Below are positions 1-6,165 of a stretch of DNA of 8,703 nt, piece after piece. Location of the stretch: contig JBGTGB010000147.1 of NCBI GenBank assembly GCA_041746975.1, positions 1-8,703 on the forward strand, in the 5' to 3' direction. How positions within the stretch are numbered: position 1 is the first letter of the stretch; the number at the start of each line of letters is the position of its first letter. This DNA is from Haliea sp041746975. Its GTDB lineage: Bacteria; Pseudomonadota; Gammaproteobacteria; Pseudomonadales; Halieaceae. The translations under genes were made by a program, and so were the position numbers. The notes beneath the pieces are model-generated. The model was not told where the DNA came from, ran no database searches, and saw only the letters and a program-made list of their open reading frames with translations.

Positions 1-1197
1 CAGAGATTCGTAATCCACACCGGGCACCGGGTTGCTTATCGCCCTGGGAGTGAGTCTGAGGACGGATTCCTTGTTTACTTCCTCCACAACCACTCTCGCA
101 GGTGTCAGTGCACAGTCTCCACCGAAAATTACCGGTGAAATTCCACCAGGCGGCTGCGGCACTGTCAAAGACCAGGTAAAACGTCGCGCACGTTCCAGTT
201 GTAGGCCAAAAAAGCGCTGTAGGGTCTGCAGATATATATCGGCCTCAGCAGCCGGCATCGCCGCTCGAATGCTCCGCTGCAGGCGAGGACTCCAGGGACC
301 AAGCTCAAACCTCTGCCAGATGCGCGCATCGAACTGATCGCGCTCCAGGTGGCTACCAGCAGTGGTGACAAGCCAGCGATTCAGAGCATGCGGAAAAAGC
401 TGATAGATTGCCGGCATCGTCATGATGACTTCCGGCGGTACGCGCTGCACACCGAATGCACGCCCCTCAATAAGAGAATGCATAGACTCCACAGAACCGA
501 GGTTCGGCGTACCCACCAGTATCATTCTGCGCAGCTTGGTTGCTCCCTGATGAGAAACCGGAAAATCGTTCCCGTCCAGTAGGTCGACAGTTCCGTAGCG
601 TGCGTAATAGCGGGCAACAAGACCGCCCATGGAGTGTGCCAGCAAGTCCACTTTAAGGTCGTCACGCTTGTGGTCAAGGCGCAGCTGTTCGACCAAGGCA
701 TCGAGAGCACGGACTGTCTCCATCGCGTCTTTGCGCCAGTCGAAAGATAGTATGTAATAGCGTGGGCGATCATCTGTCACCGGCTCACCCTGGACTCCGC
801 GCACGTAACCACCAGCATTTTCCAACACCGAGATTATTCGCTGATAATATTGTCGCCCTGCAGCACTGGTAAAAATTCCTGCAGGCACTGTGCCGCCGTC
901 ATCCACCGACAGATCGGATGGATCAATCTCGAGCGCCAGTTCATGATAATCTGAGGTCAGCAGTGACCAGATGGACCCCGGCCATAGCTCACGCCCCTCG
1001 GCATTTTCCAACCTTGTGCCCAGTACCCCGGGTACGATTATCAGCGGTGGTTGTGCCGGATTTCCGCGAGCGCTGTAGTAAAGTCGCTGCAGATCGGGTC
1101 GGGAGGATGTCAGCGAACAGGCAAGCAGCGAGGCCGCCAACAGACAGCCTATCGAGACTTTCCATGCCAGGCCCGTGCATCTGCGACCAGGAGCCAT
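1..1197 (-). CDS. LCAT/lipase-like alpha/beta-hydrolase lipoprotein (partial, C-terminus off left edge)
   Basis: This frame is open for 399 codons from an ATG at 1197 to the window edge, so the C-terminus is missing. The N-terminus looks like a lipoprotein signal: a basic start (APGRR), a hydrophobic stretch and a lipobox LLAC with Cys27, so the protein is probably membrane-anchored in the envelope. At residues 52-63 it has LIIVPGVLGTRL, followed by an ELWPG segment, which resembles the oxyanion-hole region of the lecithin:cholesterol acyltransferase family. The nucleophile elbow is AHSMGG with Ser189. GTPNLGS follows at about residue 210. Asp361 in GGDC is a candidate acid of the triad. The catalytic His is not identifiable and may lie beyond the edge. 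The likely role is hydrolysis or acyl transfer on a lipid ester; the substrate is unknown. The gene starts 21 bp after the CcdA-like gene with no strong ribosome binding site, so it probably belongs to that operon. A plain lipase or PGAP1-like esterase is an alternative. Confidence 0.85.
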   Translation of the reverse strand, partial: MAPGRRCTGLAWKVSIGCLLAASLLACSLTSSRPDLQRLYYSARGNPAQPPLIIVPGVLGTRLENAEGRELWPGSIWSLLTSDYHELALEIDPSDLSVDDGGTVPAGIFTSAAGRQYYQRIISVLENAGGYVRGVQGEPVTDDRPRYYILSFDWRKDAMETVRALDALVEQLRLDHKRDDLKVDLLAHSMGGLVARYYARYGTVDLLDGNDFPVSHQGATKLRRMILVGTPNLGSVESMHSLIEGRAFGVQRVPPEVIMTMPAIYQLFPHALNRWLVTTAGSHLERDQFDARIWQRFELGPWSPRLQRSIRAAMPAAEADIYLQTLQRFFGLQLERARRFTWSLTVPQPPGGISPVIFGGDCALTPARVVVEEVNKESVLRLTPRAISNPVPGVDYESL

Positions 1198-1218
1198 GAG
1201 AACTCGACCCGGCCCCGC

Positions 1219-1929
1219 CTAGATTGACACTGCCCAGTCGGGCAACCACGACAAGGCCCAGGCCTCCAGCCACTTATCCCACCCTGTCAGCACGAGCACG
1301 CCCATCAACAACAGCACGCCGCCCAACAGCTTCTTGCCGTTGCCGGCCCGCTGGATGAGTCCGGGACTCACGCGGCGCAGCAACCGGGTCGACGCCATAG
1401 CCGCGATCACCAGGCCGGATGTGGTTCCCAGCGCGAAGATGAACATCACCACAAACGCGGCCACCATATCCTGTCCCAGCGAAGCCAGCGCAACGGCAGC
1501 CCCGAGAGTCGGGCCGATACAAGGCAGCCAGACGAAGCCCACCAAGGCGCCAGCAGCGAACTGTCCGCCGGACGAGGTGCCAACACTGGTGCTGGTATCA
1601 AACCGGCTGGTGAGACGAGAGAGCTGATAACTCACCTTATCGCCCAGGCGCTGCGAGAGTAAAGGCAGAGCAACCAGGACTAATGCGATCGCAGCGAAGT
1701 CTCTAAGGACCTCGAGTCCCAATCCTGCATTCAAGAGCAGGAAGGTCAGGACAGAGCCCGCCAACGCGAAGGAAAGACTCAATCCCAGGGCCAGGTACAG
1801 CGGGCCGAATCTACCACTGAGAGCCGCTGAGCTCATCACCATCGGCACCAGAGGCCAGACGCAGGGAGACATTATACTTAAAAGGCCGGCGATATAGGCG
1901 AGCGGATAGGATGCCAGATCAATGCTCAC
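1219..1929 (-). CDS. CcdA/DsbD-like transmembrane thiol-disulfide carrier
   Basis: This is a 236-residue integral membrane protein with about six hydrophobic segments (roughly 10-32, 43-68, 75-92, 124-150, 153-178 and 200-217). Two cysteines sit in matching half-repeats: SPCVWPLVP with Cys23 and LPCIGPTLG with Cys137. That paired Pro-Cys arrangement is the hallmark of the CcdA and DsbD-beta family, which passes electrons from cytoplasmic thioredoxin across the inner membrane to periplasmic thioredoxin-like partners. The length is usual for CcdA. The start is a GTG at 1929 overlapping the TGA of the thioredoxin gene (GTGA), which suggests translational coupling; no clear ribosome binding site is visible. 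The obvious partner is the upstream periplasmic thioredoxin-fold protein. No cytochrome c maturation genes are in the window, so a role in cytochrome c assembly rather than general thiol reduction cannot be assigned. Confidence 0.9.
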   Translation of the reverse strand: MSIDLASYPLAYIAGLLSIMSPCVWPLVPMVMSSAALSGRFGPLYLALGLSLSFALAGSVLTFLLLNAGLGLEVLRDFAAIALVLVALPLLSQRLGDKVSYQLSRLTSRFDTSTSVGTSSGGQFAAGALVGFVWLPCIGPTLGAAVALASLGQDMVAAFVVMFIFALGTTSGLVIAAMASTRLLRRVSPGLIQRAGNGKKLLGGVLLLMGVLVLTGWDKWLEAWALSWLPDWAVSI

Positions 1930-2321
1930 AGTCGTGAAGCTGCGGCATCCAGTTGCTCGTAGATCCGGTCGCTATCGGTCTCGGCAACACTGAACCAGAC
2001 CTGTTCGCTTCCGTGATACAACAGGAAAGTGGATTGACGGGGTGCACGAAAGTGTTTTACCCACTTTTTTTGCTCATCAAAATCCACAACCAGGATATGC
2101 AGTTCCGTGTCTGGCCGATCACGCTGATAATCGGCAAGAATTTTCTCCTGCCTGGCACAGGTGGGACACCACTTGGCCCAGACATCGATCAGCACCAGCG
2201 CCTCTTCCTCCTGCAGTTGGGTGAACCGTTCAGGAGAAAAGGCTTCTCGCTCACTGGCCCAACCGGACCATGCGACCATGACCAGGAAAAAAGCGGCAGT
2301 ACACAGCAAAGCCTGTCTCAT
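1926..2321 (-). CDS. Periplasmic thioredoxin-fold protein with CPTC active site
   Basis: This is a 131-residue protein. Residues 1-22 form a Sec-type signal (MRQ, then a hydrophobic run) with a plausible cleavage site after GWA; no lipobox is present. The thioredoxin strand and active site follow: VLIDVWAKWCPTC, with redox cysteines 52 and 55. The C-terminal part is thioredoxin-like, with TFLLYHGSEQVW as the last strands. The position that is normally the cis-proline before TFLL is Ser (RQSTFLL), an unusual but family-consistent substitution as far as I recall. The likely role is a periplasmic thiol reductant fed by the CcdA-like protein encoded directly downstream with a 4-bp overlap; together they resemble a split DsbD. 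The start is well supported by AGAGAGG six bases upstream. The final target is unknown; a DsbE/TlpA-like role in cytochrome c maturation is possible but unsupported by neighbours. Confidence 0.9.
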   Translation of the reverse strand: MRQALLCTAAFFLVMVAWSGWASEREAFSPERFTQLQEEEALVLIDVWAKWCPTCARQEKILADYQRDRPDTELHILVVDFDEQKKWVKHFRAPRQSTFLLYHGSEQVWFSVAETDSDRIYEQLDAAASRL

Positions 2322-2327
2322 CGAAAA

Positions 2328-2334
2328 CCTCTCT
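2328..2334 (-). promoter_or_regulatory. Ribosome binding site of the thioredoxin-fold gene
   Basis: On the minus strand this reads AGAGAGG, six bases before the ATG at 2321. It is the strongest ribosome binding site of the three-gene thiol/hydrolase group, and it fixes the start. The 73-bp gap upstream of this gene (2322-2394) may also hold a promoter, but I see no convincing -35/-10 pair there. Confidence 0.65.
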
Positions 2335-2394
2335 GGGACGACAACAAAATCATTGGATGTTGCACCCGCCGATTTGTTACACGCAACACGAGGA

Positions 2395-3381
2395 TTACGA
2401 GGATTTTCGACCCTGCAGCCAATGCCCTATCGGGGACTTGCCGGCGTAAGCCTCTCGCCACATCAGATCGACCGCGCCCGCCGACCTGAACAGCCGGTCC
2501 AGTTGCTGTCGCCCATCCGCGTCCAGAGTCGCAGCCAGCATTGCCTTCAGGCGCAGATACTGCGCTTTCAGCAGGCTCTCAACATCGTCCACCATGCGCA
2601 GTAAATCGGTGAGGCTGGACTCCAGCCTGAGCGCAGGAATCCGCCGTAGCGCACTCAGCAGGCTGTCTACCAGACTACGGTCGGAGGCACCCTCATAGCG
2701 CGCCTCTAGCACCTGGAGCGAACGGCCAAAACGCTGGATCTCGTGTCTGGCCAGAGCCAGGGCGGGTTCTGCCGCTGACGGGTGTGCCCGCTCCTGTGTC
2801 TGGGCATGAAAGATCGCCCGCAACAGGTTTCTCAAGTCCTCAAAAAGCGTGGTGTGGAGCAATTCACCCGCCTGCTCGCACAGTAGTCTGTTTCGCCGCT
2901 CTACCACCGTGCCGGCGCCGTGCAAGAGAAACTTGAAGTGTCCGTTAGCGCGCAGAACACGCACGACCTCAGCGGTGCTCGCCGCTGTATCCGAGTATTC
3001 CAGCGCAAATTGACCAACAACGGCATCAAACCAGCAATCCGCGAACGGTAGCGCCTCGGCACGAACTTCCGGGTGAAAGTGTACAGATGCCAGCGCCTGG
3101 TCAGCGCCGCTGACATAGCGCGTCGGAGCGATCGCTGCGCTATCCACACCGTGAACTTCACTTACACTGGCATGAGCGCGCCAGCATAGAGCCGCCAGAG
3201 CCCCATTGCCCGTTCCGACATCGAGAATGCGTCCCGGCTGGGGCACTGATGCCATAAACTGTGTCCAGGATGCGTCTATGGGGGCCATGGCCGCAGGGTT
3301 TTCCGCTGGCAGGAAGGCCTGCAGATGATTGGCCTGCCAGAATACACTCCAGGCCCAGGCGTCTTCAGACACGCAGGGCAT
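2395..3381 (-). CDS. Class I SAM-dependent methyltransferase with long C-terminal helical extension
   Basis: From an ATG at 3381 this encodes 328 residues. The methyltransferase core lies at about 35-155: motif I RILDVGTGNGALAAL (51-65), the acidic end of strand 2 in VHGVD (Asp80), an ALPFADCWFDAVV segment (110-122) typical of motif III, and an ALEY stretch followed by VVRVLRANGHFKFLLH (139-154). About 170 further residues are rich in Leu, Arg, Ala and Glu and look helical, with no motif I recognise. The frame stays open to 3684, but that upstream part is the antisense of the amidotransferase gene and reads like noise, so I place the start at 3381. This start overlaps the amidotransferase end by 17 bp, which suggests cotranscription. 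A GTG at 3372 is an alternative start; neither start has a strong ribosome binding site. The methyl acceptor (small molecule, protein or RNA) cannot be told from the sequence. Confidence 0.85.
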   Translation of the reverse strand: MPCVSEDAWAWSVFWQANHLQAFLPAENPAAMAPIDASWTQFMASVPQPGRILDVGTGNGALAALCWRAHASVSEVHGVDSAAIAPTRYVSGADQALASVHFHPEVRAEALPFADCWFDAVVGQFALEYSDTAASTAEVVRVLRANGHFKFLLHGAGTVVERRNRLLCEQAGELLHTTLFEDLRNLLRAIFHAQTQERAHPSAAEPALALARHEIQRFGRSLQVLEARYEGASDRSLVDSLLSALRRIPALRLESSLTDLLRMVDDVESLLKAQYLRLKAMLAATLDADGRQQLDRLFRSAGAVDLMWREAYAGKSPIGHWLQGRKSS

Positions 3382-4219
3382 CGCTGGGCGTCTGACCCTT
3401 TTTGTGAGCGGGCTTCGGGTGGGCGAAAACGGGTACGTCAACTCTACCTTGCTGCACCAACTCGCCGGCATCCCATACCCGCCACTCACCCGGCTGCATG
3501 ATCTGCCAGCCCTCGTCATAAGTGAGAGGGCTCGTTGCCACCACAGAGACGACGTCACTAGGGGAGGTCTCGGCCTTGAAGTCGACCTCGATCTCGCAAT
3601 CCCGCAGGGTCGCCGGGCGAAAGGGAGCACGCCGGGTAATGGCCGCGAGCTTGGTGCTGCAAAAGCTGAACAGCCAGTCTCCATTGCTGAGAATCACGTT
3701 GAAGACGCCCTGTTCGGCAAAGGCCTTACAATGCGCCACAATCACATCGATCAAAGCTGATTGCGACAGCGCGAGAGCACCCGACTGGAGCAAGCTGTTC
3801 AGAAGATCGCAGAACAGGGCTTCACTGTCGGTCTGTCCGACTGGTCGGTAGCGAGGATCCTCCCGCTGCGGACTTCGGTAATCAGGCAACTGTCCGTTGT
3901 GTGCAAAGCTCCAATACCTTCCATTCAGTTCGCGGATGAAGGGATGCGTGTTCTCCAGCGCCACACTGCCGACGTTCGCCTGGCGAATATGGCACATGGC
4001 TACCGTGCTTTTTATGGGATAACGCTCCAGCAGCTGCGCAACCTCGGAACTGACGCTTGCGCCCGGGTCGTGAAAGGCGCGAACGCCCACACCTTCGTAA
4101 AAAACAACGCCCCAGCCATCTCTGTGGGGACCAGTGCCTCCGCCGCGCTGCCTGAGCCCCGCAAAGCTGAAGCACAAGTCGGTGGGGACATTGGCACTCA
4201 TGCCGAGCAGCTCACACAC
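3365..4219 (-). CDS. yafJ: YafJ-type class II glutamine amidotransferase
   Basis: With the GTG start at 4219 the protein is 284 residues and begins MCELLGMSANVPTDLCFSF, which matches the start I remember for E. coli YafJ. Cys2 becomes the N-terminal nucleophile that releases ammonia from glutamine. Other class II (Ntn) amidotransferase features follow: RGGGTGPHRDGWG (25-37), CHIRQANVG (76-84), ENTHPF (89-94), the oxyanion segment FAHNGQL with Asn108-Gly109, and QTDSE (129-133), which in the family contacts glutamine. No synthase domain follows, so the ammonia acceptor or alternative substrate is unknown. The frame stays open upstream to an ATG at 4267, but that would bury the catalytic Cys behind 17 residues. 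AAAGGA eight bases before the GTG supports the shorter form. It overlaps the methyltransferase gene by 17 bp. It is related to EgtC, but no ergothioneine genes are visible. Confidence 0.93.
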   Translation of the reverse strand: MCELLGMSANVPTDLCFSFAGLRQRGGGTGPHRDGWGVVFYEGVGVRAFHDPGASVSSEVAQLLERYPIKSTVAMCHIRQANVGSVALENTHPFIRELNGRYWSFAHNGQLPDYRSPQREDPRYRPVGQTDSEALFCDLLNSLLQSGALALSQSALIDVIVAHCKAFAEQGVFNVILSNGDWLFSFCSTKLAAITRRAPFRPATLRDCEIEVDFKAETSPSDVVSVVATSPLTYDEGWQIMQPGEWRVWDAGELVQQGRVDVPVFAHPKPAHKKGQTPSDALRV

Positions 4220-4227
4220 GGGGGACG

Positions 4228-4233
4228 TCCTTT
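4228..4233 (-). promoter_or_regulatory. Ribosome binding site deciding the amidotransferase GTG start
   Basis: The minus strand reads AAAGGA, eight bases before the GTG at 4219. It selects this GTG over the ATG at 4267, in agreement with the need for Cys at position 2. Confidence 0.65.
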
Positions 4234-4340
4234 GGATATCAATCGTACTGCAAGAATAACAGATCACCCGACTCCTGGCGTCGTGGGCAAGCGGCTGTTG
4301 CCATCACGGACACTATGCTACTGTTCGAGGAGAACCTGCC

Positions 4341-4346
4341 AGAGAG
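4341..4346 (+). promoter_or_regulatory. Ribosome binding site of the first permease gene
   Basis: AGAGAG lies six bases before the ATG at 4353. A second purine-rich stretch (GAGGAGAA) lies further upstream, at about 4327-4334, too far away to serve this start. Confidence 0.5.
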
Positions 4347-4352
4347 CACTCA

Positions 4353-5294
4353 ATGCTTGCCTACACCCTGCGCCGACTGTTGGCAACGATACCTGTCATG
4401 ACCGTCGTTGCCCTGCTGGTTTTTTCGCTGCTGTACCTGACCCCGGGAGACCCTGCGGTTGTGTTGGCGGGTGAACAGGCAACAGAAGCTGACGTTGCAA
4501 GACTGCGCAGTGCCATGGCTTTGGACCGACCCTTCCTGGAGAGATTTGGCATCTGGATGGGTGGTATTGCCCGGGGCGATCTGGGAATGTCGGTGTTCTC
4601 CAATCGGCCAGTGACCGAATTGATTGTACAGCGCCTTGAGCCCACCCTGGCACTGACCTTTGGCGCCCTGCTGATCGCCGTACTGATAGCGGTGCCGCTT
4701 GGCACCCTGGCCGCGTGGCGCTCCGGCGGCATCCTTGATCGATTGGTCATGAGCTTCGCCGTGCTGGGGTTTTCCGTGCCGGTTTTCGTTCTCGGCTATC
4801 TGTTGATCATGCTGTTTTCGGTGTATCTGGACGTACTTCCGGTCCAGGGATACAAGCCCATCGCCTACGGCCCAGGTCCTTTCCTAAAGCACCTTGCCCT
4901 GCCGGCCCTGTCTCTCGGCATCGTCAACGCCGCTCTCATTGCCCGCATTACCCGGGCATCCATGCTCGAGGTACTGAACCAGGACTACATGCGCACGGCG
5001 CGTGCCAAAGGTCTTTCCGTTCCCCGCATTCTCATTCGGCATGGTCTGCGCAATGCTGCAATACCCATCGTCACCATCATCGGCATCGGCTTTGCGATGC
5101 TGATCAGCGGTGTAGTTGTCACCGAAACTGTGTTCAATATCCCGGGGCTCGGGCGTCTGACCGTCGACGCAATCATGCGGCGGGACTATCCCGTGATCCA
5201 GGGGGTCATCCTCGTATTTTCGCTGACGTATGTACTCATCAATCTACTGATTGATCTCAGCTATGGTCTGTTTGACCCGAGGATCCGCTATTGA
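4353..5294 (+). CDS. ABC transporter permease, DppB/OppB type
   Basis: This 313-residue inner-membrane permease belongs to the peptide/nickel importer family. It has an N-terminal membrane helix (about 9-29), a periplasmic segment with GDLGMSVFSNRPVTELI (75-91), and five further hydrophobic helices at about 98-120, 131-158, 180-198, 235-258 and 281-303. The cytoplasmic coupling (EAA-like) loop is DYMRTARAKGLSVPRILIRH (211-230), which docks on the ATPase subunits. FNIPGLGRLTVDAI (261-274) and the C-terminal GLFDPRIRY are typical of DppB/OppB. The length is usual for the family. It is the first gene of a four-gene operon and overlaps the second permease by 4 bp. The substrate may be di- or oligopeptides, but this family also carries nickel, glutathione and other solutes, so I give no symbol. 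Confidence 0.95.
   Translation: MLAYTLRRLLATIPVMTVVALLVFSLLYLTPGDPAVVLAGEQATEADVARLRSAMALDRPFLERFGIWMGGIARGDLGMSVFSNRPVTELIVQRLEPTLALTFGALLIAVLIAVPLGTLAAWRSGGILDRLVMSFAVLGFSVPVFVLGYLLIMLFSVYLDVLPVQGYKPIAYGPGPFLKHLALPALSLGIVNAALIARITRASMLEVLNQDYMRTARAKGLSVPRILIRHGLRNAAIPIVTIIGIGFAMLISGVVVTETVFNIPGLGRLTVDAIMRRDYPVIQGVILVFSLTYVLINLLIDLSYGLFDPRIRY
5279..5283 (+). promoter_or_regulatory. Ribosome binding site supporting the TTG start of the second permease
   Basis: GAGGA lies seven bases before the TTG at 5291, inside the end of the first permease gene. It favours TTG over the ATG at 5321, which has only a weak upstream sequence. Confidence 0.6.
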
Positions 5295-6163
5295 CCACCA
5301 GCGTTTCTGTAGCGCCCCGGATGCGTATCGCAGTCCCCGTCTGGCGATTTGCCCGCGAGCATGCCAACGCGGCTGCAGGGGCAGCCATGTTTGCGGTAAT
5401 CGTGACAGCGGCACTGGCCGCCCCCTGGTTGGGCACGATCGACCCCCAGAGCATTGCCGTGCTGGACCGACTGCGAACCCCAGACAGCCAGTACTGGTTT
5501 GGTGCCGATCTGATCGGCAGGGACGTCTACAGTCGCACTCTCTATGGCGCCCGGGTCTCACTGCAGGTCGGGCTCGGTGTCACCCTGCTGGCGATCAGTA
5601 TTGGGCTGCTGGTCGGACTGTTGTCGGGGTTTGTTCAGGCGGCAGATGCCGTGTTGATGCGAGTGATGGATGGGCTGATGTCCATCCCTTCAATCCTGCT
5701 CGCTGTGGCCCTGATCGCCATCACCGGTGCCAGCTTGAGCAATGTTATTATTGCGCTCTCAATCTCCGAGGTGCCACGCGTAGCCCGTCTGGTCCGCAGC
5801 GTCGTAATTGCACTCCGGCAACAGCCTTTTGTGGAGGCCGCCATCACCGCTGGCACGCGCTTTCACCTGATTCTTTGGCGCCACATACTGCCCAATACGA
5901 TGGCTCCGTTATTGGTGCAGGGCACTTATATTTTTGCCTCAGCCGTGTTGACAGAGGCGATCCTGAGTTTTATCGGTGCTGGCACGCCGCCTGCCATTCC
6001 CAGCTGGGGCAATATTATCGCCGAGGGTCGTACCGTGTTCCAGTTCGCCCCCCATATTGTGCTGTTCCCGGGGATCGCATTGTCGCTCACGGTTCTGGCG
6101 GTCAATCTGCTTGGGGATGGCCTGCGCGATGCTCTTGACCCGCGCTTTGTCCAGCGAGGCTGA
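5291..6163 (+). CDS. ABC transporter permease, DppC/OppC type
   Basis: This 290-residue permease pairs with the preceding one to form the membrane channel. After a short N-terminal tail and a first helix (about 28-48) comes the family signature WFGADLIGRDVYSRTLYGAR (69-88). Hydrophobic helices follow at about 92-113, 130-158, 205-230 and 255-277. The coupling loop is FVEAAITAGTRFHLILWRHI (180-199), followed by LPN; the usual EAAR is EAAI here, a small deviation. The C-terminus NLLGDGLRDALDPR is typical. The start is TTG at 5291, forming a TTGA overlap with the upstream stop and preceded by GAGGA; an ATG at 5321 would remove ten residues and is the alternative. The ATPase gene starts 2 bp after the stop. 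Confidence 0.95.
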   Translation: MTTSVSVAPRMRIAVPVWRFAREHANAAAGAAMFAVIVTAALAAPWLGTIDPQSIAVLDRLRTPDSQYWFGADLIGRDVYSRTLYGARVSLQVGLGVTLLAISIGLLVGLLSGFVQAADAVLMRVMDGLMSIPSILLAVALIAITGASLSNVIIALSISEVPRVARLVRSVVIALRQQPFVEAAITAGTRFHLILWRHILPNTMAPLLVQGTYIFASAVLTEAILSFIGAGTPPAIPSWGNIIAEGRTVFQFAPHIVLFPGIALSLTVLAVNLLGDGLRDALDPRFVQRG

Positions 6164-6165
6164 AC

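Larger units (their letters stand above)
4220..4352. promoter_or_regulatory. Divergent intergenic region between amidotransferase and ABC transporter operon
   Basis: These 133 bp separate two outward-reading operons and should contain both promoters. For the leftward gene, an extended -10-like sequence TGTTATTCT is on the minus strand at 4261-4253, with no good -35; a transcript from it would have a leader of about 25 bases. For the rightward operon, TATGCT at 4314-4319 is a possible -10, again without a well-spaced -35. I see no clear operator palindrome or riboswitch. The promoter details are tentative; only the regional role is reasonably sure. Confidence 0.45.

Noticed and set aside
1..1197. 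Possible pseudogene, because no single short frame covers the hydrolase
   Set aside because: The frame is open without interruption from 1197 to the left edge, so the gene is simply cut by the window.
2358..2388. Inverted repeat TGTTGC / GCAACA with a 19-base loop, as a terminator or operator
   Set aside because: The arms are only six bases, the loop is long, and no T-run follows on either strand. It could easily be chance.
1953..2489. Plus-strand open frame of 178 codons
   Set aside because: It runs antisense to the thioredoxin-fold gene and into the methyltransferase end. Its translation has no recognisable motif and no good ribosome binding site.
3382..3684. N-terminal extension of the methyltransferase frame by about 100 residues
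   Set aside because: It lies entirely opposite in frame to the well-supported amidotransferase, is rich in Arg, Pro and Ser, and has no family likeness, so it is an overlap artefact.
3365..4219. Ergothioneine pathway (EgtC plus EgtD) assignment
   Set aside because: The amidotransferase matches YafJ better, the methyltransferase does not look like EgtD, and no EgtA, EgtB or EgtE gene is in the window.
3761..4474. Plus-strand open frame of 237 codons across the divergent region
   Set aside because: It is antisense to the amidotransferase and overlaps the first permease in another frame. The translation looks random.
5251..6138. Plus-strand open frame of 295 codons inside the second permease
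   Set aside because: It is shifted relative to the permease, rich in Cys, Arg and His, and lacks hydrophobic helices. It is a shadow of a GC-rich gene.
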